Source of the DNA: Lutraria lutraria | Lineage: Eukaryota; Mollusca; Bivalvia; Venerida; Mactridae | Assembly (NCBI GenBank): GCA_964023205.1 | Contig: OZ026844.1 | Location: 33,775,326 to 33,839,325 of the forward strand | DNA: 64,000 nt | Direction of reading: 5' to 3' | Position numbers and translations under genes: made by a program | The notes under the pieces: generated by a model | Databases searched by the model: none | What the model was told of the DNA's origin: nothing | What the model saw: only the letters and a program-made list of their open reading frames with translations | In this document: positions 1-10,500 of the stretch, piece after piece | Numbering within the stretch: the stretch's first letter is position 1 | Layout of the letters: each line of letters starts with the position of its first letter

Positions 1-297
1 TAGAGTGAAAATGGGAACGGGAACCATGGCAGTTATGGAGCTCACGGCATTTTTGTAAGTCGATGATAGCAAAGGAATTATCAAATTCCAATCAGATGCA
101 GTAATACACAATTAAAGACAACTCCGATATAGTGAAGAATCAGACACAGTATATCACAGTGCTTTTTGGGGGGGGGCAAGGGGCAACCCACTAATTCAAA
201 GACTGGTAACTCAGATTAAGTACATGTATAGTTTCAGATACAGTAAAACATGGCAATAGTGAATTCAGATATAGTGAAGAACAAGATAAGTGAAGTA

Positions 298-1369
298 CAG
301 TATCACCCCTGAAAACCGGACCCCTTCCAGACTGAGCCAAAAGTCTGGTTTTCTGAGAATTCCGGTTTTCAGAGAACTTTTGGTAAAATTGGAAATTTAT
401 CCATACTTGGTCTTGTGGGTGACTGATTTGTACATGTACCACATTGTTGTTTTATATACTTCGTTGTATTGATATATATTACTATATGAATGCTAAACCA
501 AGCAAAGAATATGCTTTTCAAATATAGTACCCTTCTGTCTTCTGTGTAATGTTTTATAGCAATCAAGTTGTGTAAGAGAAACAGCTCGAACCCAGTACTA
601 CTCAGGGAAATTTGATAACAAATGTAGAAAAGGAAATGACATACTCATTCCTTTAAAGATGGTTTAAGAATAGACTCATATTATCTGACAATGTTAATTT
701 TGTCTTCAAGAGACCATTCAAACCTTCTACGCTTAGAAGGTGGTTCAGACATTATTTTAAAGAAGAGAATGATAATGAGAAGTTTATGTAGCGAAAGCAG
801 ACATGAAATGACAAAAAAAAAAAAAATTAAAATAATATTGCAACATAACTCAATGAAAGAATTTATAATTTTATAGGTCATTTCCAGTGATCCTTTCATA
901 ATGATCGTAATTAGACGGGTTCGTAAAGAAACAGATTAATAATACATGCTAATTGCACTTTCGAGTACAAGATCCACTTATTGATATTTTATTGTTATCT
1001 AAATATGTTTGTCATCATGCAGGCTAGTTATGGTTTGATACTTGCCTTTACAACAATAGATTAAACTACGTGGCCATCGTGTTATAACTGCATAATTACG
1101 ATCTTTATTGATTCTACCTTATTGTTCAACTTCAACATCCAATGTGCTTTTCACGCCTGTACTAATTACACGCGCGACCGCTAATGCGTCCGGTATTCAG
1201 GGGTAAAATATAGTTTGATATCCATTAGCGGTATCCGGAATTCTGAGGTTCCGGTATTCAGAGAACTTTTTGCATTTATTGTAGAAGAGAAAAAAACGGG
1301 ACTTAAAAAATCGTCCGATATTCAGAGAATTCCGTTTTTCAAGGAGTCCGGTTTTCAGGGGTTATACTG
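298..1369. mobile_element. pogo-like TIR DNA transposon, internally deleted
   Basis: The two ends are inverted copies of about 30 bp beginning CAGTAT and sharing ACCCCTGAAAACCGGAC, with about two mismatches. The element is flanked by TA on both sides (296-297 and 1370-1371), the target duplication expected of Tc1/mariner/pogo transposons. Each end carries further subterminal copies of a TTCAGAGAA-type motif. A broken transposase start lies inside on the - strand (681-752). At 1072 bp it is much shorter than an autonomous element, so it is a deletion derivative. Confidence 0.8.
681..752 (-). pseudogene. N-terminal remnant of a pogo/Tigger-type transposase
   Basis: A 23-codon frame starts at an ATG (752) and reads MSEPPSKRRRFEWSLEDK then INIVR before a TAA. 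The KRRR...SLEDKINIV pattern resembles the start of the CENP-B/pogo N-terminal helix-turn-helix DNA-binding domain. The rest of the gene, including the DDE nuclease, is absent from the flanking TIR element. It cannot be functional. The family call rests on a short match plus the element context. Confidence 0.5.
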
Positions 1370-1559
1370 TATTTGTCCCCTCTTGCAACAGGACTTCTTA
1401 TTTCATTGTTTTGGATATTAGTGACACATAGATATAATAAAATAATTGTTCTGGTCCCGAGGGCTGAACTGTAACCTTGTTCCATTGTATCCGATCCAAT
1501 TCAGTCACTTAAATAATTATATAGAACACAGTATACAAATGATAAGCAGTATCAAGCCT

Positions 1560-1795
1560 AACCAGTTAGCTCAGTGGTTAGAGTGATGGTCTACTGAAGT
1601 TGTGAGTTCGAACCCCTGGCACGGCTCACACTGTCTGTGACAAATTTGACTGATGATGTTACTATGTTAAATTGTCCTCTGCTTCTAAATTATGAGGGGT
1701 AGCTTGGCAGAATATGGTTAGTACTGGTAAGTTCAGAGAAGCAGGTTTGGATAACTGCCAGCCACAATATAACTGAAATAATGTTAAAAATGGTA
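1560..1795 (+). mobile_element. tRNA-derived SINE
   Basis: The head has RNA polymerase III promoter boxes: A box TTAGCTCAGTGGTTAGAG (about 1564) and B box GAGTTCGAACCCC (about 1604). It is followed by an unrelated body of about 170 bp. The body end (GGTTAGTACTGG ... AACTGCC, about 1717-1762) recurs in inverse orientation at 39600-39650, marking a SINE rather than a functional tRNA gene. The cloverleaf arms do not pair well enough for a tRNA. Confidence 0.7.
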
Positions 1796-1799
1796 TTAA

Positions 1800-2620
1800 A
1801 TCTGATGAAATGAATAGGCAAATATGGAAGTGTAGGTTAAAACACCCTGAAATACTTCATAGCGCCCGTAAGGTACAGTTAAACCCTGTAAACAAAGGCT
1901 ATCAAAGGAGAGGAAAAAATTATCTTCTGTCTTCTGAGCCAAATGATTATCATATAAATAAAACATTTCTGAGAGGGCATTATCAAAAACTTTCAGCGCA
2001 AGAAAAATAATGTTCACTGAGGCAGTATATTTCATTACACCAAAGATTTCATAGAAAAAAAAAAAAAAATATGATATCACAATTTTGGAACAGCTTTACG
2101 TCTTTTTGTGCTCTTTGGATCTTTACTTATCATCAAAGCATTCAAGTCTGCCTCAGAAACATTGGCAAACCCTTTAATGGTTATTTTCTGTAAGTGGAAC
2201 ACTGTCTTATTTACTTTGAGTTATGATGTCATGAAGTTGTTTGTACCTACTACTCATGCACGGGCTTCAGAAGTCTAAAAGTGGTAGGTAAACGAAACTT
2301 TTGATTAATTAAAAGTATTTTCAAGTTAAATCTACAATCCAGAACTGATTTTATCAAGATCATATTGTCAAATAAATGGAAAATGATTTAATAAATGAAA
2401 ATCTGTTTGAACTGTACGCGCATCATTTCTGTGCATGTGTTGTTACAATGTGTTATAAAAATTAATGCCCGCTCAGGTATAGGCGACTACATTGGAAATG
2501 GGAGTGAAGTATAAATAATTTTTATCATTCCTTTTATTCAGAGGTTAATTTGGTCAATTATAATGAAAAATATGTGGTACTAGTAATGAGGAGTTGCCAT
2601 TCATACAGTGGCTCTTAACA
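1800..2620. other. no gene seen
   Basis: Short frames on both strands here (up to 94 codons) run through A/T tracts and show no protein-like composition or splice structure. Nothing recognisable lies between the SINE and the LINE. Confidence 0.5.
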
Positions 2621-4850
2621 GTTAACTCATTTTGGACTTTATCTTAGTCGATGGAAATAATGATAATAACGAAGAAATAAATATTCCTATAACAGAAAAC
2701 GAAATAGAATATGCAATTAAAAATTTGAAAAATAACAAAGCTAGTGGGTATGACAAAATAGTAAATGAGCAAATAAAAGCATCGTTTCCTATAATGAAAA
2801 CAATATATGTTAAGCTTTTCAATCTTATCTATGATACTGGTATTATACCAGAACTATGGACCATTGGTATTATTAACCCAATATACAAAAATAAGGGGGA
2901 CATAACTAAACCTGAAAACTATCGACCAATAACATTGTTAAGTTGTTTAGGGAAGCTTTTTACCTGTATTTTAAATAAAAGAATAACAGATTATGTTGAA
3001 TCTAATAATATACTTAATAATACACAAGCGGGCTTCAGAAAGGGATTCTCAACAACCGACCATTTATTTGTATTACAACACATTATCCAATATCTCAGTA
3101 ATAACAATAAAAAGTTATTTTGCTCTTTTATCGATTTAAAACAGGCATTTGATACTGTCTGGAGAAATGGTCTATGGGAGAAATTAGTAAATTCGAATAT
3201 AAATGGAAAATGTCTACAAGTTATCAAAAATATGTATAGTAATATAAAATCTTGCGTCAAAGTAAATTCAGACTTTTCTAACTTCTTCTCGTGTAATATT
3301 GGCGTACGTCAAGGGGAAAACTTATCACCGTTGTTGTTTTCTTTATTTTTAAACGACTTGGAATCTTTCTTTCAAAATAACAGTAATGTACAAGGAATAA
3401 TAATGGAAAATGAACGGAACACAAACGAACTATTTAATCTATTAAAAATATTTATTCTGCTCTATGCAGACGATACAGTTATTATTGCTGAAACAGCTAA
3501 CGATCTGCAACAAGCATTAAATACATATGAACAATACTGTGTAAATTGGAAACTGAAAGTAAATACCTCCAAAACAAAAATAGTAGTTTTTTCAAAAGGA
3601 AGACAACCCGTGTATAATTTCACATTTAAAAATGAACCTATTGAGGTAGTAAAGGAGTATAAATACCTTGGTATATATTTTAATAGAAGTGGCTCCTTTT
3701 TAAACTGTAAAAAACATATAGCAAACCAAGGTACCAGAGCAATGTATAGTCTTATAAAAAATTCAAATCGACTTAACCTTCCAATTGATCTACAAATCGA
3801 GTTATTTAATAAAACCATCAAACCAATTTTACTCTACGGAGCAGAAATTTGGGGATTTGGCAATCTAGATATATTAGAACGTGTACAATTACAATTTTTA
3901 AAACATGTATTAAAGTTAAAGAGATCAACTCCTAATTATTTCGTATATGGTGAAACTGGTTGTATGCCTTTGTCACTTGATATCGAAGAAAGAGTTATAT
4001 CGTTTTGGTCGAAACTTTGCACAAACGACGGAATTACCAATAAAATATCTACGCTTGTCTATAAACATACACTACTTTCTACAGCTGGACTAAATGATGC
4101 TACATTTAAAAAGAAATTTCCATGGATGTTTAATGTTAAATCTATTTTGATAAAATGCGGTTTTGTAAATGTGTGGTATAACAATATACTCACAAATTTT
4201 AAATGGTTAAAACTTGCTGTAAAACAAAAATTAAAAGACCTATTTCTTAATGACTGGTATTCCAAAATTGATAATTCAAGTAACAGTTTGTTTTACAGAG
4301 TATTCAAAAAGACATTTGGTACTGAGCCCTTCTTAACAGACTTAGAAAGTCCACTTCTATACTATTTTATTAAATTTAGAACCAGAAACCATCGATTACC
4401 AATAGAAACAGGTAGCTGGCTAAGAACACCAATAAATCAAAGATTATGTAACACCTGTCAAGATGAAATTGGCGACGAGTTCCATTATTTATTCGAATGT
4501 TCTCAATTTAATGATGAAAGAAAACGATTTTTGAAACCCATCTATTACCGTCGACCAAATATGTTTAAACTGGAAAATCTAATGTGCACAAAAAATAAGT
4601 TAGAATTAAATAAGTTATGTAAATTTGTAAAATGTATAATCCAAAAAGTGATAATGTAATTCTTCTATATGCTGAAATTGTTAAATATTATGTTGATATA
4701 CTTTGACAAATGTACATTTTTCAGTATGTCTAAATTCTATAGCCTCGTTTATTTGTTTTGTTTTATTGTAAAAACCTCATATTTGCATGTTTTGTACATG
4801 TATTGAGTGAATAAATGATATGTTCTGTTCTGTTCTGTTCTTTGATACTC
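2620..4850 (+). mobile_element. Non-LTR retrotransposon (LINE), 5'-truncated, with (TGTTC)n tail
   Basis: The element consists of a long intact reverse transcriptase frame, a short AT-rich 3' UTR and a terminal TGTTCTGTTCTGTTC simple repeat (about 4822-4842) just after an AATAAATGATATG stretch. No apurinic endonuclease domain lies upstream. The frame is closed by a TAA at about 2620, close to where homology to the element appears to begin, as expected for 5' truncation during target-primed reverse transcription. A similar 3' end occurs at 32440-32560. No clear target-site duplication was found. Confidence 0.8.
2632..4659 (+). CDS. LINE reverse transcriptase (partial ORF2)
   Basis: This 675-codon frame without stops encodes a non-LTR reverse transcriptase. 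The RT blocks appear in order: ENYRPITLLSCLGKLFT (about residues 97-113), GFRKGFSTTDHLF, FIDLKQAFDTVWRNGLW with a catalytic Asp, GVRQGENLSPLLFSLFLNDL (about 235-254), and the catalytic box YADD (about 280-283). A C-terminal CNTC...H...C zinc-knuckle-like motif (about 603-622) is common in LINE ORF2 proteins. The first codon is TTG after an in-frame stop, so the true start and the endonuclease are missing. Absence of stops over 2 kb suggests a young insertion. Clade (CR1, Nimb, I-like or other) cannot be settled by eye. It would act in cis on its own RNA. Confidence 0.93.
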   Translation: MDFILVDGNNDNNEEINIPITENEIEYAIKNLKNNKASGYDKIVNEQIKASFPIMKTIYVKLFNLIYDTGIIPELWTIGIINPIYKNKGDITKPENYRPITLLSCLGKLFTCILNKRITDYVESNNILNNTQAGFRKGFSTTDHLFVLQHIIQYLSNNNKKLFCSFIDLKQAFDTVWRNGLWEKLVNSNINGKCLQVIKNMYSNIKSCVKVNSDFSNFFSCNIGVRQGENLSPLLFSLFLNDLESFFQNNSNVQGIIMENERNTNELFNLLKIFILLYADDTVIIAETANDLQQALNTYEQYCVNWKLKVNTSKTKIVVFSKGRQPVYNFTFKNEPIEVVKEYKYLGIYFNRSGSFLNCKKHIANQGTRAMYSLIKNSNRLNLPIDLQIELFNKTIKPILLYGAEIWGFGNLDILERVQLQFLKHVLKLKRSTPNYFVYGETGCMPLSLDIEERVISFWSKLCTNDGITNKISTLVYKHTLLSTAGLNDATFKKKFPWMFNVKSILIKCGFVNVWYNNILTNFKWLKLAVKQKLKDLFLNDWYSKIDNSSNSLFYRVFKKTFGTEPFLTDLESPLLYYFIKFRTRNHRLPIETGSWLRTPINQRLCNTCQDEIGDEFHYLFECSQFNDERKRFLKPIYYRRPNMFKLENLMCTKNKLELNKLCKFVKCIIQKVIM

Positions 4851-6400
4851 AAAGCTCAACTTAACCATTATTTTCTGACTGTGCATTTTGTCAGCTTCCT
4901 GAACAAATACTTTCAATTAAGACCTTTACATGACAAGCTTTAATAGTGCAGAAAATTGTAGTTAAATGGATATAATTTGAGATAAATAGTTGGTTCATGG
5001 TGCATACTATGTTATGTTGAACAGATTTAAAATTACAATGTTATATAATGACTCATTTTAAAGTATTTTTTATGACATTGGCTTAGTGCAAAACACATTC
5101 AATCTGATTTTGACAAACTGGCAATAGTGAACAGAGCATGGGTAAGTTATGATTATGACATTGAGATGTAGCATTTATTTAATGGATCGGAAACAAAGAA
5201 GGCATCAGTTAACACACTCCTATATGTTAATTTTAGGAAAGAATACTATGACAAACTAATGTCAAGTAGCTGTTGACTGCTCACCCTTGGCAAAGTTTCA
5301 TTTACATTGTACAAGAAATATAACAGCTTCTATAAATCATGTACCTGAGTCCTCTCCCTTTGTAGATAAAAAACAAGGAAGATAATAAACTCACACAGAT
5401 AAAATCAGATTATGATAAATATATGACTATGATAGAAAGTAGACCACAATCATTGATGACTGTTTATTTACATAGATTTACCAGAGTACACATTCTCAAT
5501 AAGAATAAGAGGTACATGTATTTTATTCCTGATGAAGAAATGACAAAATAATACCAGGACAGCCTGTAATAACCTTGTTTTCATTGTAATTTTAACCTAC
5601 AATATTGCACAACTTCTATTAGAATGAATCACAAAAACGTAGGGGGATTTCCATAGATGATTTGCATTTTTGGGAGAAAATATGCATGAAAAGTAATTTT
5701 ATTACCTGTATCTTTTAGGCATTATTTCGCGACTTTAGTTTCCGTACAACAAAGCACTAGATTTTGACACTCGATCTTTCAACACGAAAGCTTATTGTTT
5801 AAGATGAAGATATATCAAAGGTAAAAATTATCCTTTTGTTAGTTTTTTTTGATTGACGCAATACGTACTAGTCTCCAAGCTCCTAGTTTTAATTTCCTTC
5901 AATTTTTTAGTAAACCCAAGTTTTTAACACTGCGATATATATAAGTCTAATTGTAGTGCATGAAGCTGGACCACAGCTTAATGCAGAATTTGTAGACACT
6001 CATAAGGTAAGATCATTTTTACTGAAAATTTCTTCTATACAGTCTGTTTACAACTAAAAGCATTGAAATATAATACTTTACATTACATTTTATGTTTAAA
6101 CAAATTCAATTATGTCGGTTTATTGTTTGAAACAATTTTTTAATAAAATTAATGTACTGAACATTTTGGAAAATTACAAAAGGTTTTATGATATTTCTCT
6201 GTTTCTGGTAACATGTTTATGGTACGGAAATTTTTTATTTCGGGACTTTTTTTATTGTTCTTAAAAGTCTCCAGAAAGACAGTAGATATATCATTCCTCT
6301 GGTTTAATAAATAGTTTAGGGTCGCAAGGAAGAATTAAGGTAGGTCGGCTAACCAGGAACGGAACAAAAAATAATTGTTTAGAACACTGGTTAAGTCAGA
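4851..6400. other. no gene seen
   Basis: AT-rich sequence with no reading frame above about 60 codons and no convincing splice-bounded exon. Any 5' UTR exon of the mucolipin gene would lie here or up to 7525, but none could be identified. Confidence 0.5.
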
Positions 6401-6410
6401 CATTAATTAA

Positions 6411-6934
6411 GGTGGAACCAAACAATTGAACTAACGTCGTTTTCGACGTCAAAGCGGTCATTTTTGCGGTATTTATAGTGCCTCTCTTAAAAATACCTAT
6501 CGCTCTAACATTTTATGTAGATATTTAATGTGAATTTTAATAGTGTTTTATAAGGTATCACTTTATAGGGAAGCTTGGAAAAAATAAAAACGGCTCGATA
6601 GATTTTCTTTGAATTTATGAGAACAACAGATGACACATCATACTTTATTCCAGATGAAAAATCAAAAAAATCACTTAGGCAGATTTTTAATAAAAATAAT
6701 TTAAGTTTGGAAGTGAGAAGAAAAAAACACTTAACATTACATTTAAAATCGTTTTACTTGTACTTATAATTAAATCATGAACATCACATTTATACCTACG
6801 TGAAGGTAATTTTATTCTCCACTATTAAATTTTTATTTCATTAGATATCTGCATAAATTGATTGAAAGATAAGTATTTTCAGAGAGGCACTACAAATACG
6901 GTCATAATGACGTTCTGACGCCTGACATTCCACC
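6411..6934. mobile_element. TTAA-flanked TIR element (MITE)
   Basis: The ends are GGTGGAA and TTCCACC, immediately flanked by TTAA on both sides (6407-6410 and 6935-6938). Subterminal inverted homology continues inward: the left arm carries ACGTCGTTTTCGACGTC, GGTCATTTTTG and AGTGCCTCTCT, and the right arm carries the complements (AGAGAGGCACT, ACGGTCATAATGACGT). The interior of about 350 bp is AT-rich and non-coding. A TTAA target suggests a piggyBac-like transposase mobilised it. That is an inference from the target site only. Confidence 0.65.
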
Positions 6935-7560
6935 TTAAATAGAAGTCTAAGTCATTATGCGTTTGTTCAAACACTGAAATAATTGACAGTCACATGCTAA
7001 GAACATAAATCCAGGAATCAAAGTACTGAAATTACTCATGGAAACTGAACTTACATAGACCAGCATAGCAACATGGAACGAAAATTAGTTTAACAATTGC
7101 ATAGCGGATAAATAAACATATAACTTTGTTAGGTCTGCATAGAAATTCAAGCGTGCTATATTTATAAGTCATATCATATACATGTCACAACAAATTAAGC
7201 AGTGACATAAACACAAAATTTAGACAGGAATTGTAGAAATGTTTAAGTGTTTGTAAACATAATGTAATGTGATATTGATTTAATACAATGGCTCACAAAT
7301 ATGTAACTGTTTATGTTAATACAACTCCTTCGAATGGAATTCATGAAAACATGTACTTATATCATACACTTTTTTTATATTCTTTTTAATAACTATTTTA
7401 CACGAGTTACCCCCAAATGCATTTGCAGTTGTTGTATTTTATCGTTTAGTTTTAAGATAAATTGATTATGACTACTGTACACATATCTAGAGTTAAATGA
7501 CATACATTGTATAATATCATCCTAGGATTGGAAATACGACTTCTCCATTGTGTCAGCAAA

Positions 7561-10500
7561 ATGGCAAAGAAGCTGATACATCAATTTTCTAACAAAACCA
7601 TGTCATCTTCATCTATCTTACCACCATCAAAAGGTGAGTTAACAACAATGTTAACCCTATAACCTTTCTATACTTAACAAAAATAAATAAATGTAAATCA
7701 ATTAATAAATATTTATTTGACTGTTTTAATTAGTAGTTTTCCTGGGGTAAGAAACTAACACAGTCACACAGTGTCTTCCCCTGAGAAAATAAGCCGAGCA
7801 TCTTCACTTTTTTGGCACCTCCCCGGGTTTTTGATACATTTGGCAGACATGTCTGGCACCCATTCCTAGAGGACCAGTTCTCATCACTGCTGGACCAATT
7901 CTATACAGTTCCCACCCCTAGTTGATCAGTTTCATCTAATTCCCATCCCTGGAAGTCCAGATCTGTCTGGCTCCCATCCCTACCGAACCAGTTCTGTCTG
8001 GCTCCCATCCCATGGTTTCACATTTGCAACAAGGTTTATTATAATAAAAAAATTTTTTTTAAATAAAAACATTTTCACAGGAGTTTTGGCCCCTTTATAC
8101 TTAAATCTTAGCTTAATGGTGGTTTCTGATCAATAACTCAAGAAATATTTCATGGATTGGTTTCATATTTTACATTTATTGTTATTACATGTATTATTAT
8201 TATGGAGGTCAGTAATAATTAGGGCTGTGGCGAGTATCCGAGTACTCGGGTATTCATCAAATTGAAAAATCGAGTACGAATAATCGTCATTACTAAGATT
8301 CTTGGTTCGCGATCTTGTTTTTTAACAAATTAAAAGTGTGTTCTTTGTTCTTAAAAAAACCTTTTCTATGAATGAGTATTGTCTCATCATGGACTACTTT
8401 GTACTTATAAATTTAAGCCGTAGAACAAATTATATTGATTTCATCATTATTATTCTGGACTGCAATTTTGAAGTTTTGCTGGGTTACTTGATATTAACAA
8501 AAGATTCGTGATTCGATTTGTGGATCGTAAGTGTTGAATCGTGGACTGGATCGGATCGCCACTTACCCAACGATCCACAGCCCTAGTAATAATGAAATAC
8601 AGGTCAAAATCGATATCTGGTAAGATCAAAACATTTTCAAGGGAGTTGTGGCCCCTTTTTTAATTAAATCTTAGCGTAATGTGGGTTTCCAATAAATATA
8701 TATATAATTATATATAGCTAATATTTCATGGATTGATTTCATATTTTACATGAAGGTGTCCTCTGGACACATATCTAGTTAAAATTTTTGGGTTGGGACT
8801 ATTCAACTCTCCAAGGCTATGCTACAGACCCTTTCAAGACGGACTCCCCCAGGGACACTGTATCATGTCCCCTACCGACATTTTGTTTGTCTGTGTTTAG
8901 GGTCTGGTTGTTTTTTTTGAGAAAGTAGAACTTTTATGTATATGGTATCAGTTATGTCTCGGAATCCATGTTTTATCTGTATTTTAAAATGAGCATGTGT
9001 ATTTTTCAGAAAAGCATTCAAGGATGTTTGAGATGTGCCAAGCAAAAAAAAAGGACACAGCTTCACGTAATTGCAACTGTTTAATGGGGCTAGACTCCAG
9101 TTTTATGATTTACTATTCAAATTCTAGAATCTTCTCACATTATTTATAAATCATAACAGAAGTATATCAAAACATGTCAAGCATTAAAATAATGTGTTAT
9201 TTACAAAAAACAAAACAAAAAACCACCTCGCAGGGGTTTATCTATCTTTATTGGGAAGAAGCCTTAGCCTGTTGATTTTGGGAAGAGTTATGGCTAAAAT
9301 TGCTGATTTGGGAAGTAAAATAGCTGGTGTAAGTTAGGATTTTTGGGGAAAATTGCATGATTTTAAAGACAATTTTGATTGGTAAGAGGCCTCTGTTATA
9401 GAAGGTCAAAAACCCCTGCATAGCACAATTTAAAGTCAAGATGAGGTATGCAGTAGTGCGAAATTAATAATCTATTCAGGAAGTTCTGCACAAAAAAAGA
9501 TGTACTTCCTACTTGGTTCGGAGAAAAATGAACTTGATAGGCAAAAAGTGTCAGCAATTGTTTAAAATGATAATATCAATGCTGTTTATCATCTGTCTGA
9601 AACGCAAGAATGAATACCTCTCTTTGAAGAATGATATCATGTTGCTCACGTTCCTTGTTTCAACAAAATGTACCAAAAATTTTTTTGCAGACCCTAGATT
9701 CTTTACAACTTCAATTATATTTTTCTTGCTGATATTTCCATTACTTTAGGTCCTTTGTAGTTTGTAACAGTAGTAAAAACCTGAAAGTTATTAATTTTGT
9801 CTTCCTTAATTTTCTATCATTTCATTAACTAAAATGTGTGGTAAAAATTCATTTCAAATGAACTACACCACCAAACCTAAAAAAGAGTTCTGTCAATCTA
9901 CAATCACCATATTTTGGGAATATTAGCAGAAACTAAGTATATATATGTTTTGGCCTAAATGTAATAAAATATGACTCTTCTTATTTTAGATACTGTTCAA
10001 GAAAGACCAGAACCAGGACATTATGAAACAGTAGAGCCAGCAAAGAACGTTAAAACGGGTAAGTATAACACTAGTTTGAGTACATGCACTTACTACATCA
10101 GTTCCATCAATTGTAGAAGTTAATGAGACAATAAGTATAGTGCAACCTCTTAAAAGCAAAACCCTTTGGGAGTAGCAAAATTATGTTGTTGAGAGGCTGT
10201 TGTTCTAGAGAGGTTATATTTTATAGCTAAATCGTGCAGTGGGAAAAAATCATGCTGTTGTTACAGGGACGTTGTTGCTCAAGAAAGGGCCATTATGGAG
10301 AGGTTGTACTGTATTTCAAATAGGTATTATACTAGTTTCCAAATGTTCAGTAGAAACTAATTTATATGCAGGAAATTAAATAACGAGGCAAAAAAGGTTT
10401 TTAAGTCATATTGAAATATTTTCCTTCCATTTAACCAAACAACCTACCAGTGTAATCAATACTTCACATCTTGCAGCATTGCAAAATATTTTTACGTTAT

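Noticed and set aside
1562..1626. Functional tRNA gene
   Set aside because: A and B boxes are present but arms do not pair properly, the sequence continues into a SINE body, and the same tail recurs elsewhere.
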